DNA from: Candidatus Palauibacter soopunensis
GTDB taxonomy: Bacteria > Gemmatimonadota > Gemmatimonadetes > Palauibacterales > Palauibacteraceae
DNA length: 52,242 nucleotides
NCBI RefSeq assembly: GCF_947581735.1
Contig: NZ_CANPVT010000024.1
Span: 1-52,242, forward strand
Direction of reading: 5' to 3'
This document shows, piece by piece, positions 1 to 7,136 of the stretch; position 1 is the first letter of the stretch; each line of letters opens with the position of its first letter. The notes under the pieces are model-generated. The model worked only from the letters and a program-made list of their open reading frames with translations, did not search any database and was not told the DNA's origin. The translations under genes and the position numbers were made by a program.

Positions 1-514
1 GGGACTCGACTGGAAGACACGAGCGTTCTGTGGAATACAGCCCCGCGGGAACGTCCGCGGCCAGCGCGGAGGATTCCCAGTCCAGTTCTCCCGTCGTCCA
101 GTCCTCGTTCGTCATCAGGTAGTCGTGCATGGGCGCGAACGCGCCCTGCTTCTGCGCGCAGATCGCCGCGCGCGCCGCCTGTGCGGAACGTTCCGAGAGG
201 GGCACGTGCACCAGCACGACCCGGGCGTCACCCGACGCCACCCACGCGTTCACGGTCTCGTGCGACGAGCGGCAGAAGGGGCACAGGTAGTCGCTGAATT
301 CGAAGATCACGTGCGGGGCCGCGTCCTCCCCGAGCACGCTTCTCCGGTCCGCGGCGGCCTCCTTCCACCCCTCCCGGTAGAGCGCGAGCACCTGCCGCTC
401 GGCCTTCCACTCCCGCAGGCGGGCGCCGACGACGCCCGACGGACGGAACGCGATCACCGCCAGCAGGATGAAGCACACGGCGAGACCGATGTCCTGGATC
501 CGGGGCGGCTTCAT
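1..514 (-). CDS. DsbA-like membrane-anchored thiol oxidoreductase (3' end beyond window)
   Basis: The reading frame stays open to the left edge, so 171 codons are visible and the C-terminus is missing. Residues 10-30 form one hydrophobic N-terminal segment that works as an anchor or signal. A thioredoxin-fold start follows, with FEFSDYLCPFC placing a CxxC pair at Cys78/Cys81. After it comes the helical insert typical of DsbA/DsbG-like proteins. CPFC resembles the CPHC active site of DsbA, which suggests a role in making or shuffling disulfides outside the cytoplasm. The ATG overlaps the stop of the upstream propeller gene (ATGA), so translation is probably coupled. The same transcript would also carry a six-cysteine exported peptide, a plausible substrate (inference). 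Confidence 0.8.
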   Translation of the reverse strand, partial: MKPPRIQDIGLAVCFILLAVIAFRPSGVVGARLREWKAERQVLALYREGWKEAAADRRSVLGEDAAPHVIFEFSDYLCPFCRSSHETVNAWVASGDARVVLVHVPLSERSAQAARAAICAQKQGAFAPMHDYLMTNEDWTTGELDWESSALAADVPAGLYSTERSCLPVES

Positions 515-1770
515 CTCCCCGGTGCCCTCGCGCCCGCGGGCAGCGGGACGATCAGGATGTGTTCGATATCGAGTTCATCCCGCACCACTCCGACCGCCTC
601 CGTTTCGTCGGCCCACAGCAGATCGAAGCCGCCGGGAAACTCGACGTCGCGGGCGGGGCTTCCCGGCCCGGCGTACACGCTCCAGATCGTGGCCTCTTCT
701 CCGCCGCGCGCGGCGTCCGTTCGCGGCCGGTAACCCGTTACCCAGACGCGGCCGTCGTCGCCCGCAACCACGCTTCCCAGAGGCGGGAAGGAATCGGGAA
801 CCGCCCACACATCGAGCGTGGCCGTCATGCGGGTCCGCAGTTGGGCCGGCAGGAGACGGTTCATCTCGGCGCGGAGGGGAGCCAGCGCCACCTCGCGGTC
901 CTCCGCGGTCACGGGAATCGATGGGAGGGAGAACTCGATCGGGGCCAGCGGCATGCCGCCAGGCGTCACCCGCTCCGCGCGCGGACGTCCCGTGGACCCG
1001 TAGAGAAGGACCGAATCGCGGGGCAGCACGAACGGCTGAGGCGAGAACGCAATGCGGCCCGAGATGTAGGAGTCTCCGGGATAGCGGAAGACCCGTATCC
1101 CCGTGGTCTCCGCGACGGGGTCGAAACCGGTTCCCTCGGCCGACGTGAGGAAGATGACGATCTGCAGGGGATGAGACTCGCCGATCTCGTCGACGCTTCG
1201 GTCAGGCCTTTCGACGGCCCACACGAGCCGACCGTCAACCATGGAACCCTGCAATCGCGGGGACTGCAGGGTGTCCCCCGGAAGGATCGGAATCCGGACG
1301 CGCCGCACCTCCCCGCCGGCGTACGACCACACGGACACGTCGCCGCGCTCGTCATCGAATACGACCACGGAATCGCCCCGATATCCGAAGAGCGCCGTCA
1401 GTTCCCCGAGTTCACGCGGCCCGCCGCCCGCGCCGCCCCGGGTGTCACGCCACGCGCCGTCGAGCGCGAACGTGCGCAGCGTGGCATCGCCCCGGTTCGC
1501 CACGATCAGCGCATCGGCCGCCCGGTCCACGACGACACCGGCGATGTCGTGAAAATCCGTCTGCCCCTCCCCGGACGCGCCTCCGAGCCGCACGCGGGGC
1601 GGCCCCGCGCGAAGGTGCGCGGGGTCCGCTCCGAAGTCCGTCCTCGGCTCCGCCGAGTCGACCGTGTCGGTCCGGTTTTCGCCGTCCAGACATGCGGCAG
1701 CCAGCATCGCGGCCGCACATGTCGTCCAGTACCGGGGCCGCGCGCCGGCCCTCGTCGTCTCGAGCCTCAT
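511..1770 (-). CDS. Exported 6-bladed beta-propeller-like protein
   Basis: This encodes 419 residues. The N-terminus is basic then hydrophobic and ends in LAAACLDGE, compatible with a lipoprotein signal although the lipobox is not ideal. The mature part carries repeated short beta-strand stretches with GD/DG turns (GDSVVVFDDERGDVSVW, AGDDGRVWVTGY), the style of the 6-bladed propeller proteins common in Bacteroidota and Gemmatimonadota. No catalytic motif is recognised, and a binding or scaffold role outside the cytoplasm is inferred. The stop overlaps the start of the DsbA-like gene by 4 nt. A two-copy 20-bp tandem repeat lies just upstream of the start, so the ribosome-binding region itself is duplicated DNA. 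Confidence 0.75.
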   Translation of the reverse strand: MRLETTRAGARPRYWTTCAAAMLAAACLDGENRTDTVDSAEPRTDFGADPAHLRAGPPRVRLGGASGEGQTDFHDIAGVVVDRAADALIVANRGDATLRTFALDGAWRDTRGGAGGGPRELGELTALFGYRGDSVVVFDDERGDVSVWSYAGGEVRRVRIPILPGDTLQSPRLQGSMVDGRLVWAVERPDRSVDEIGESHPLQIVIFLTSAEGTGFDPVAETTGIRVFRYPGDSYISGRIAFSPQPFVLPRDSVLLYGSTGRPRAERVTPGGMPLAPIEFSLPSIPVTAEDREVALAPLRAEMNRLLPAQLRTRMTATLDVWAVPDSFPPLGSVVAGDDGRVWVTGYRPRTDAARGGEEATIWSVYAGPGSPARDVEFPGGFDLLWADETEAVGVVRDELDIEHILIVPLPAGARAPGR

Positions 1771-1810
1771 GTGGTCACCGTCAGAAGAGAGTGGTCGCCG
1801 TCAGAAGAGA
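1771..1810. repeat. Two-copy 20-bp tandem repeat
   Basis: Units at 1771-1790 and 1791-1810 differ at one position (gtggtcaccg versus gtggtcgccg, each followed by tcagaagaga). The repeat spans the end of the Cys-rich peptide gene, including its stop, and the leader of the propeller gene. Confidence 0.9.
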
Positions 1811-2049
1811 TAGGGATCCGAAGGCGGACCCCACGTGGGGAAGTAGCATTCCCGCACGCACTCGCTGACTTCGTAGTTGCAGCCCCACTCGCCGTCCAGG
1901 ACGCACTCCGACCATCCTCGATAACACTCCGTCACGCAGTCGTCGCCGCCTCGCGAGGACGCGGCCCGGCCGGGTTGCGCCAGGATGGCCGTGGCCAGCA
2001 CGAGGTTGAAACCAAGGAGTACCCAGCGTCCCGCTTTCGTCGTCTTCAT
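1801..2049 (-). CDS. Small exported cysteine-rich peptide
   Basis: This encodes 82 residues. Residues 1-30 form a clear signal peptide (KTTK charged start, hydrophobic core, AQPGRAA cleavage region). The mature part of about 52 residues has six cysteines at 38, 42, 49, 57, 64 and 68, giving the mirror-symmetric spacing C-x3-C-x6-C-x7-C-x6-C-x3-C. The flanking CxxxC motifs are CVTEC and CVREC. The upstream sequence GGGAGGGGACG is a good ribosome binding site before the ATG. No family is recognised. The pattern predicts a disulfide-stapled helical hairpin. The next genes on the same strand are the propeller protein and the DsbA-like oxidoreductase, which suggests oxidative folding of this peptide by its neighbour (inference). 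Confidence 0.7.
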   Translation of the reverse strand: MKTTKAGRWVLLGFNLVLATAILAQPGRAASSRGGDDCVTECYRGWSECVLDGEWGCNYEVSECVRECYFPTWGPPSDPYLF

Positions 2050-2372
2050 CGTCCCCTCCCATTCCCGGGTCGTCGGGAGGCCGGGTCGCGGCCGCCGTCG
2101 TGCCTGACGCGCTCGTCGCGACCCCTCGGGACGGACCCTCCGTCCCGTGCCTTCCGAGATTCGCCCTCCAGAGTCCGGCCGGCCATCAACGGGCTATCAA
2201 CTCGCTCGCCGCAGACGGCGGCAAGGTCGCGGCTGGCGACGGCGGGGTCGCGCCGGACGGCACTCGCCTGCCCTTCGCACGCCACGTATCGTCGGAACCT
2301 CACGGAATCGCGGGAGTCGGATCGGAGCCGCGGGGAGCCGGACCGGAACCACGGGGATGACAGGAGGCATGG
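2050..2372. other. Divergent intergenic region with a 9-bp-stem hairpin
   Basis: These 323 bp separate the minus-strand peptide gene from the plus-strand NmrA gene, so both promoters should lie here. I see no convincing -35/-10 pair. A perfect inverted repeat is present at 2127-2147 (CGGGACGGA, loop CCC, TCCGTCCCG). AGGAGG at 2362-2367 is the ribosome binding site of the plus-strand gene. Longer open frames across this stretch look like non-coding high-GC shadows. Confidence 0.6.
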
Positions 2373-3245
2373 ATGGCGGATGTGCTCTGCGTAGGCGGGA
2401 CGGGGACCGTCGGGAGTCGGGTCGCCGAGGGCCTGGTGGCCCGCGGCGTATCCGTCCGGTGCCTGACGCGCTCGGCGGACCGGGACGGGACGTCCGACGA
2501 AGGGGTCGAATTCGTGCGGGGCGACCTGGAGCAGCCCGACACGCTCGGGCCGGCGCTCGAGGGCGTGTCGCGCATGCACCTCCTCACGGCGCTCCACCCG
2601 CGCGAGGCGCAACTCGGCATCGCGGCGGTCGATGCGGCCGCGGCGGCCGGCGTCGAGCGGATCGTCTTCCATTCCGCGCACCGCGCGCACGCGGCGCCTC
2701 ACATCCCCCACTTCGCGAGCAAGATGGAGATCCTGGCCGCGCTCGAAGCTTCCGGCGTGCCGTGGGCGACGATCGAGCCGAACCACTATTTCCAGAACGA
2801 CCTGTGGCTGCGGCGGTCGCTCGAAGCCGGGATCTATCCCGCGCCGCTCGGGGGCGTGGGGCTGCACCGGGTCGATGTCCGCGACATCGCCGACGCCACC
2901 GTGAACGCGCTCCTCGACGATGGCCACGAGGGGATCCGGCATCCCGTGGTCGGGCCCGAACTCCTGACTGGCGCCGATGTCGTCCGCACGTGGAGCGAAC
3001 GTCTCGACTGCGAGATCGAGTACGCGGGTGACGACCTCGACGCGTGGGAGGCGCGCGCGGGCCGACACCTGCCGGACTGGCTCGTGCGGGACCTGCGGGC
3101 CATGTCGGAGCACTTCCTGTCCGACGGGCTCATCGCCACGGAGGAAGACTTCGCGACGATGAGCCACGTGCTGGGGCACGCGCCGCGCGTGTTCGAGGAT
3201 TTCGTGCGGGAGACGGTCGCGGCATGGTCCGACGGAGGCGCATGA
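2373..3245 (+). CDS. NmrA-like NAD(P)-binding oxidoreductase
   Basis: This encodes 290 residues. The N-terminus VLCVGGTGTVGSRVAEGL is a Rossmann dinucleotide-binding loop of the atypical short-chain dehydrogenase (NmrA/HSCARG) type. The central segment EPNHYFQNDLW and the region after RVDVRDIAD follow the usual layout of that family. The catalytic YxxxK of classical dehydrogenases is not evident, so this may be a redox sensor or quinone oxidoreductase rather than a classical enzyme. The start is fixed by AGGAGG five bases upstream. The NfeD-like gene begins 4 nt after the stop. Confidence 0.85.
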   Translation: MADVLCVGGTGTVGSRVAEGLVARGVSVRCLTRSADRDGTSDEGVEFVRGDLEQPDTLGPALEGVSRMHLLTALHPREAQLGIAAVDAAAAAGVERIVFHSAHRAHAAPHIPHFASKMEILAALEASGVPWATIEPNHYFQNDLWLRRSLEAGIYPAPLGGVGLHRVDVRDIADATVNALLDDGHEGIRHPVVGPELLTGADVVRTWSERLDCEIEYAGDDLDAWEARAGRHLPDWLVRDLRAMSEHFLSDGLIATEEDFATMSHVLGHAPRVFEDFVRETVAAWSDGGA

Positions 3246-3249
3246 AGCC

Positions 3250-3819
3250 ATGTTCACGGTATACATCTTCAGTCTTCTCGTAGGCGGCGGCTTCCTCGCG
3301 CTATCCGTGTTCGGCGACTTCCTGGACGGCATGGACATCGACGTGGATGTCGACGCGGATCTGGACGCGGGGGGCGCGGCCGACGTGGCGAGACTCCTTT
3401 CGCTGCGGACGATCGTCTACGCCATGTTCGGGTTCGGCGCGACCGGGGCCATCCTGCACTGGTTCACGGCACCGGCCGTCACGGCCGTCATCGCCGGCGT
3501 CACGGGACTGGCCTCCGGGGCGTTCATCGGCGCCGCCTTCCGGTACATCAAGCGCTCGGGGTCCGGCACCGCACTCGGTGAGCGTTCGCTGGCCGGGTTG
3601 ACCGGCGAAGTCACGATGGAAATAGCGCCGGACAGCGCGGGTACGGTGAAGGTGTCGCGCGGCGAGCGCCGTTTCAGGGTGCGGGCCCGCATGGACTCGA
3701 CCTGCCCGGACGACCTGCCGCTGCGCGCCGGACAGTCGGTCGTCGTCGTGCGCATGACGGACGGCATCGCGGATGTCGTGCCCGTGGATCCCGAAGACAT
3801 GAAGCTGCTCGAGGAATGA
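3250..3819 (+). CDS. NfeD-like membrane protein
   Basis: This encodes 189 residues. It has an N-terminal membrane segment (residues 1-22), a short acidic stretch rich in DVDVDAD, two further hydrophobic segments (about 52-95) and a C-terminal OB-fold-like beta domain (about 115-185; SLAGLTGEVTMEI, AGQSVVVVRMTDG). This architecture matches the YqiJ/NfeD-like partners of flotillins. The gene directly precedes a flotillin gene with 7 nt between them, the standard NfeD-flotillin pairing. The expected role is assembly of flotillin-rich membrane microdomains (family knowledge). No protease domain is present. Confidence 0.85.
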   Translation: MFTVYIFSLLVGGGFLALSVFGDFLDGMDIDVDVDADLDAGGAADVARLLSLRTIVYAMFGFGATGAILHWFTAPAVTAVIAGVTGLASGAFIGAAFRYIKRSGSGTALGERSLAGLTGEVTMEIAPDSAGTVKVSRGERRFRVRARMDSTCPDDLPLRAGQSVVVVRMTDGIADVVPVDPEDMKLLEE

Positions 3820-3826
3820 GGTTGAA

Positions 3827-5152
3827 ATGCAAGACTTTCTGAATCTCCTGGCCGCCCCCGTCGTGATGGCGGGCGTCTTCTTCGTCGTCGTACTCGTGGC
3901 GATCATCACGATCAAGAACCTGATCGTGATCGTTCCCCCCAACCGCGCGGCCGTGATCACGGGCCGGAACCGCATGCTGACCGATGGCCAGGCCGTCGGC
4001 TACCGCTCCATCTCGGGCGGGCGCACGCTCCGGATCCCGATCATCGAGACGGTCCAGCACATGAACCTCGAGACCATCCCCATCGAGGTCTCCGTCAGCA
4101 ACGCCTTCTCGAAGGGGAACATCCCGCTCAGCGTGGAGGCGATCGCCAACGTGAAGATCGCCTCGGAGCCCGAGTGGGTGTTCAACAACTCGGTCGAGCG
4201 CCTGCTCGGGAAGACGGAGGAGGAAGTTCGGGAACTCGCCCAGGACACGCTCACGGGGAACCTGCGGGGCGTGCTCGCCACGCTCACGCCCGAAGCCGTG
4301 AACGAGGACCGGCTGGGCTTCGCCAAGGCGCTGGCGGAGGATGCGGGTGAGGACCTGGCGTCGCTCGGCTTCCACCTCGACGTGCTCAAGATCCAGAACG
4401 TGAGCGACGAGCGCGGCTACCTCGACGCGATCGGGCGGGAGAAGTCGGCCGAGGCGATCCGGCAGGCCGAGATCGCCGAAGCGCAGGCGGAGGCCGACAC
4501 GCGCGAGGCTCAGGCCGAGGCGAGGCGGCGCGCCGAGGTGCGGGAGGCCGCGGCCTCGATCAAGATCGCCGAGGCCCAGAACGAGTTGCGGGTGCGCAAG
4601 GCCGAACTGCACCGCGAGGGCGACACGGCCGAGAAGATCGCGCGCGTGAAGGCGCAGGAGGCCGAGGTCGAGGCCGAGAAGATCCTCGAGATGAAGCGCG
4701 TGGAGCGCGAGGAGCAGCGCCTGCGGGCGGACGTGATCGAGCCCGCCAAGGCCGACAAGATGGCCGCGTTCGCGCGGGCGGAGGCCGAGGCGGCCCCGAT
4801 CCTGGAGCGCGGGAAGGCCCAGGTCGAGGTCCTGAAGCGGCTTTATGCCGAGGTCCAGACCGGAGGCGAGGCCGCGTTCGCCGTGTTCATGGCCGAGAAG
4901 CTCCCCGAGCTGCTCGAGATCGCCGTTGGCGCCGTGGAAGGCGTGGACATCGACCGCGTCGTCGTGATGGACGGCGGCCAGGGCGAGGGTGTGTCCAACG
5001 CGCTCAACCAGCGCGTGAGAGGCGCCTACGGGACCATGGAGGGACTCGCGTCGGTGCTGGGCCTCGACATCCAGGAGGTGCTGCAGCGGGCCGTGGGCTC
5101 GGCGGCTGCGGACGGCGGTGAAGCCGCAGCTCCCGAGCTTCCGCCCGCATGA
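3827..5152 (+). CDS. Flotillin-family (SPFH) membrane protein
   Basis: This encodes 441 residues. Residues 13-35 form one membrane segment. The SPFH/band-7 domain follows (IVPPNRAAVITGR to about 190), then a long coiled coil of Ala/Glu/Arg heptads (about 205-345; EAQAEADTREAQAEARRRAE) and a C-terminal hydrophobic segment. This is the YqiK/flotillin layout. Members form large oligomers on the inner membrane. It forms an operon with the NfeD-like gene upstream, and its stop overlaps the start of the outer-membrane barrel gene by 4 nt (ATGA). Confidence 0.9.
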   Translation: MQDFLNLLAAPVVMAGVFFVVVLVAIITIKNLIVIVPPNRAAVITGRNRMLTDGQAVGYRSISGGRTLRIPIIETVQHMNLETIPIEVSVSNAFSKGNIPLSVEAIANVKIASEPEWVFNNSVERLLGKTEEEVRELAQDTLTGNLRGVLATLTPEAVNEDRLGFAKALAEDAGEDLASLGFHLDVLKIQNVSDERGYLDAIGREKSAEAIRQAEIAEAQAEADTREAQAEARRRAEVREAAASIKIAEAQNELRVRKAELHREGDTAEKIARVKAQEAEVEAEKILEMKRVEREEQRLRADVIEPAKADKMAAFARAEAEAAPILERGKAQVEVLKRLYAEVQTGGEAAFAVFMAEKLPELLEIAVGAVEGVDIDRVVVMDGGQGEGVSNALNQRVRGAYGTMEGLASVLGLDIQEVLQRAVGSAAADGGEAAAPELPPA

Positions 5153-6033
5153 CACGAATCGTTCTCGCGCTGGCGCTCGCGTTGGCGGCCAGCGAGGTCA
5201 CTGCGCAGCCGTACGTCGGGTCGGAGTTGGGGTTCACGCTCGCTCCGGCCATGCGGCTCGTGGGCACGGACAACGACTGGGGCACGCGTTGCGACCTGCT
5301 CATCAACCCCGACGGGGTGGAGACGGGATCGGAGTGCGACACGCCACCGCCCCCGACCGAGTGGGCGAACGAATCCGGCCGCACGAGGGGGACCGCGACG
5401 GGAATCTCGGCGGGTTACCGGTTCGGCAGATTCCGGGTCGAGGCCGAGTACCGGTACCGCGCCGCGCCGTATCACGACTACGCGCCGACGGAGATCGGCG
5501 ACGTGGTGACCGCCCAGAAGGCCGACCAGGAACTGGAGAGGGCGATCGGCGGCGCCGGGGACGTGAGCGTACACGGCGTGTTCACGAACCTCGCGGTCGA
5601 TCTCGGCCCGGGCGGTGCGCGGCTGATGCCGTACGTGGGAGTCGGCGCGGGCGTGCAGCGCATGGCCGTCGACTATCTCAGCCTGTGGAAGCGAAACAAC
5701 GATCCGGCGCGGATCGCCACCTTCGAGGACCCCCTGCTCCGCGCGAAGCTGGCCGGGACCACGACGCTCGGCACGGCGGTGCTCCACGACACCATGTTCG
5801 GCGCCCAGGCGCTGGCGGGCCTCGACTACCGCGTCGCCGACCGGTTCACAGTCGGAACCCGGATACGCTACGCGAAGGCGCTTGGCCCGTTCGAGAGCGA
5901 ACCTCGCGAGTGGGATCAGCTACGCAGCCACGACTCTACCGTAGGCCGCGGCTCCCGCATCCTGTACACCGTGGAAACGCGCGACACGAGCGCCTTCACG
6001 GTGACCCTCAGCCTGAGATACGATCTCGAATAG
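5149..6033 (+). CDS. Outer-membrane beta-barrel protein
   Basis: This encodes 294 residues. There is a signal peptide of about 20 residues (TRIVLALALALAASEVTAQ). Alternating amphipathic strands follow with glycine-rich turns and aromatic girdle residues (GISAGYRFGRFRVEAEYRYR, MPYVGVGAGVQRM, AGLDYRVADRFTVGTRIRYA), ending in TVTLSLRYDLE. This is the opacity-family/OmpW-like small barrel layout. The last residue is Glu rather than the usual Phe. It is translationally coupled to the flotillin gene. The function is unknown. Confidence 0.8.
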   Translation: MTRIVLALALALAASEVTAQPYVGSELGFTLAPAMRLVGTDNDWGTRCDLLINPDGVETGSECDTPPPPTEWANESGRTRGTATGISAGYRFGRFRVEAEYRYRAAPYHDYAPTEIGDVVTAQKADQELERAIGGAGDVSVHGVFTNLAVDLGPGGARLMPYVGVGAGVQRMAVDYLSLWKRNNDPARIATFEDPLLRAKLAGTTTLGTAVLHDTMFGAQALAGLDYRVADRFTVGTRIRYAKALGPFESEPREWDQLRSHDSTVGRGSRILYTVETRDTSAFTVTLSLRYDLE

Positions 6034-6101
6034 CGCTCCCTAGTGCATGATTTCGTAGGCGCACGACGTACGGGATGTCGAGCGCGTCCCTTTCCACACT
6101 C

Positions 6102-6145
6102 AAGCTTCGTTAGGCTCGGCAGACCTGCCGAGGCACGCCTAGCTT
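6102..6145. other. Extended inverted repeat after the barrel gene
   Basis: An inner 8-bp stem (CTCGGCAG/CTGCCGAG, 6115-6132) is enclosed by TAGGC/GCCTA and AAGCT/AGCTT arms. No U-tract follows, so it is at best a weak terminator. It lies at the drop in GC content that marks the left side of the island and could be a recombination or insertion target (inference). Confidence 0.5.
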
Positions 6146-6147
6146 GA

Positions 6148-6192
6148 CGAGTGCTACGACGAATGCGTGGAGGGCGAGTGCGAACAGCAGTA
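6148..6192 (+). pseudogene. Possible remnant of a cysteine-rich peptide C-terminus
   Basis: After an in-frame TAG, 14-15 codons encode a short Cys/Glu-rich tail ending DECYDECVEGEC plus three residues and TAA. Its C-x3-C-x4-C pattern recalls the exported six-cysteine peptide at 1.8 kb. There is no start and no upstream body, so it may be the surviving tail of a gene cut by the island's left boundary. Chance cannot be excluded for so short a stretch. Confidence 0.25.
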
Positions 6193-6219
6193 AATCTACG
6201 TTGTTGTTTTTTGGGGGGC

Positions 6220-6867
6220 TTATATACGTGTCTTGATCCCTTCGCCAACTCGCGGGATCATCAGTGCTGATTCTCTTGGAACTTCGCCATCCATCGAAGG
6301 AATCAACTCACCAGCGAACTTGTCTAACCACGGACCCAGTACAAAGTTCGTTATCCACAACCCACAAAACTGACTGCTTGCTTGCTCGTACCATACATCT
6401 TGAATCGCATTATACTCACCACCGGGGGAAAAACCTCCACCAAAACCAACGGCCAAATATACCGGCACGTCCAGATTCCACTTGCTTACTTGATGTGCCT
6501 TTGCTTTGAGCTTGCGCTGGAATCCATCCTGCCATTGCGAACCCGCGAAAGATATCGCTGGCCATGAACCAATACCACCGTGGGCATTATTCGTCTTGGT
6601 CATCCAACTGATCCATAGACCCCAATCCTCAGATTCACATAGGTATCTCGCTACAGGTCCAGTGTAACCCCATCGATTTCGCCACTCTTCATCGGGTCGA
6701 TGATAACCTTGTTGCTTTTCTCCAGTAGCCAAAAACGTTGCCGCCTGCTCACGTACCGCCCTTTCCATTTTCTTTGGCGAAATGCCGTCGCTGTTCCTTA
6801 AGTTACCCTTAGAACTCAAACTGAACCACACACCTAGTGGGTCACCTTCATCAAGACGATCTCTCAA
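6220..6867 (-). CDS. Unknown protein, downstream half of an amber-interrupted frame
   Basis: The frame encodes 215 residues from a TTG codon. The frame is open for 26 more codons upstream, back to the TAG (6946-6948) that ends the preceding gene. There is no ATG or GTG in that stretch and no good ribosome binding site. The first internal ATG is at residue 34. The protein is rich in Trp and Gly (RNRWGYTGPVARYLCES, WGLWISWMTK, YLAVGFGGGFSPGG) and matches no family I recognise. It is most economically the C-terminal part of one 303-codon gene running 7131 to 6220 and interrupted by a single in-frame amber. Its position at the end of the methyltransferase/HEPN cluster suggests it belongs to that system. 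Confidence 0.6.
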   Translation of the reverse strand: MRDRLDEGDPLGVWFSLSSKGNLRNSDGISPKKMERAVREQAATFLATGEKQQGYHRPDEEWRNRWGYTGPVARYLCESEDWGLWISWMTKTNNAHGGIGSWPAISFAGSQWQDGFQRKLKAKAHQVSKWNLDVPVYLAVGFGGGFSPGGEYNAIQDVWYEQASSQFCGLWITNFVLGPWLDKFAGELIPSMDGEVPRESALMIPRVGEGIKTRI

Positions 6868-6945
6868 CTCATCAAGAAGCGCCGTTTCGCTACCGGACGG
6901 CTTGTACTTAGGGGGATTATCACGAATACTTGAAGCATCGCACTT

Positions 6946-7131
6946 CTACTTATCTTCCAACGGCTTACGAGTACGAAGCAACCGCCGCGCCAACTCTGGC
7001 GGGGTAATGCCGCCCAATTCGGGGTTAGGCGACGGCGCGTCCCACCGCTCGTGCCATGCCGTTATTTCTTCGTCCGTCATATGACCCGGCGAGCCGTCTA
7101 CCCGCTCGTTCTTATCTGTTTCTTTGCTCAT
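6946..7131 (-). CDS. Short unknown protein, upstream half of an amber-interrupted frame
   Basis: This encodes 61 residues from the ATG (MSKETDKNER). A GTG at 7140, overlapping the HEPN gene stop, is an alternative start. AGGGTGA eight bases upstream can serve as ribosome binding site. The product is hydrophilic and charged (MTDEEITAWHERWD, PPELARRLLRTRKPLEDK), with no recognised domain. The TAG stop is in frame with the downstream 215-residue ORF. This may therefore be either a small independent gene or the N-terminus of a larger broken gene. Confidence 0.5.
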   Translation of the reverse strand: MSKETDKNERVDGSPGHMTDEEITAWHERWDAPSPNPELGGITPPELARRLLRTRKPLEDK

Positions 7132-7136
7132 CCGTA

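Noticed and set aside
6110-6145. Integron attC-like core (GTTAGGC) at the left island edge
   Set aside because: An attC site reads RYYYAAC...GTTRRRY. Here the GTT core comes first and the partner is GCCTAGC, so orientation and sequence are wrong. No integrase is present.
6220-7131. Pyrrolysine or selenocysteine-type recoding at the amber codon
   Set aside because: TAG would be required for pyrrolysine, but no pyl genes or recoding element are visible. A mutation or gene boundary is simpler.
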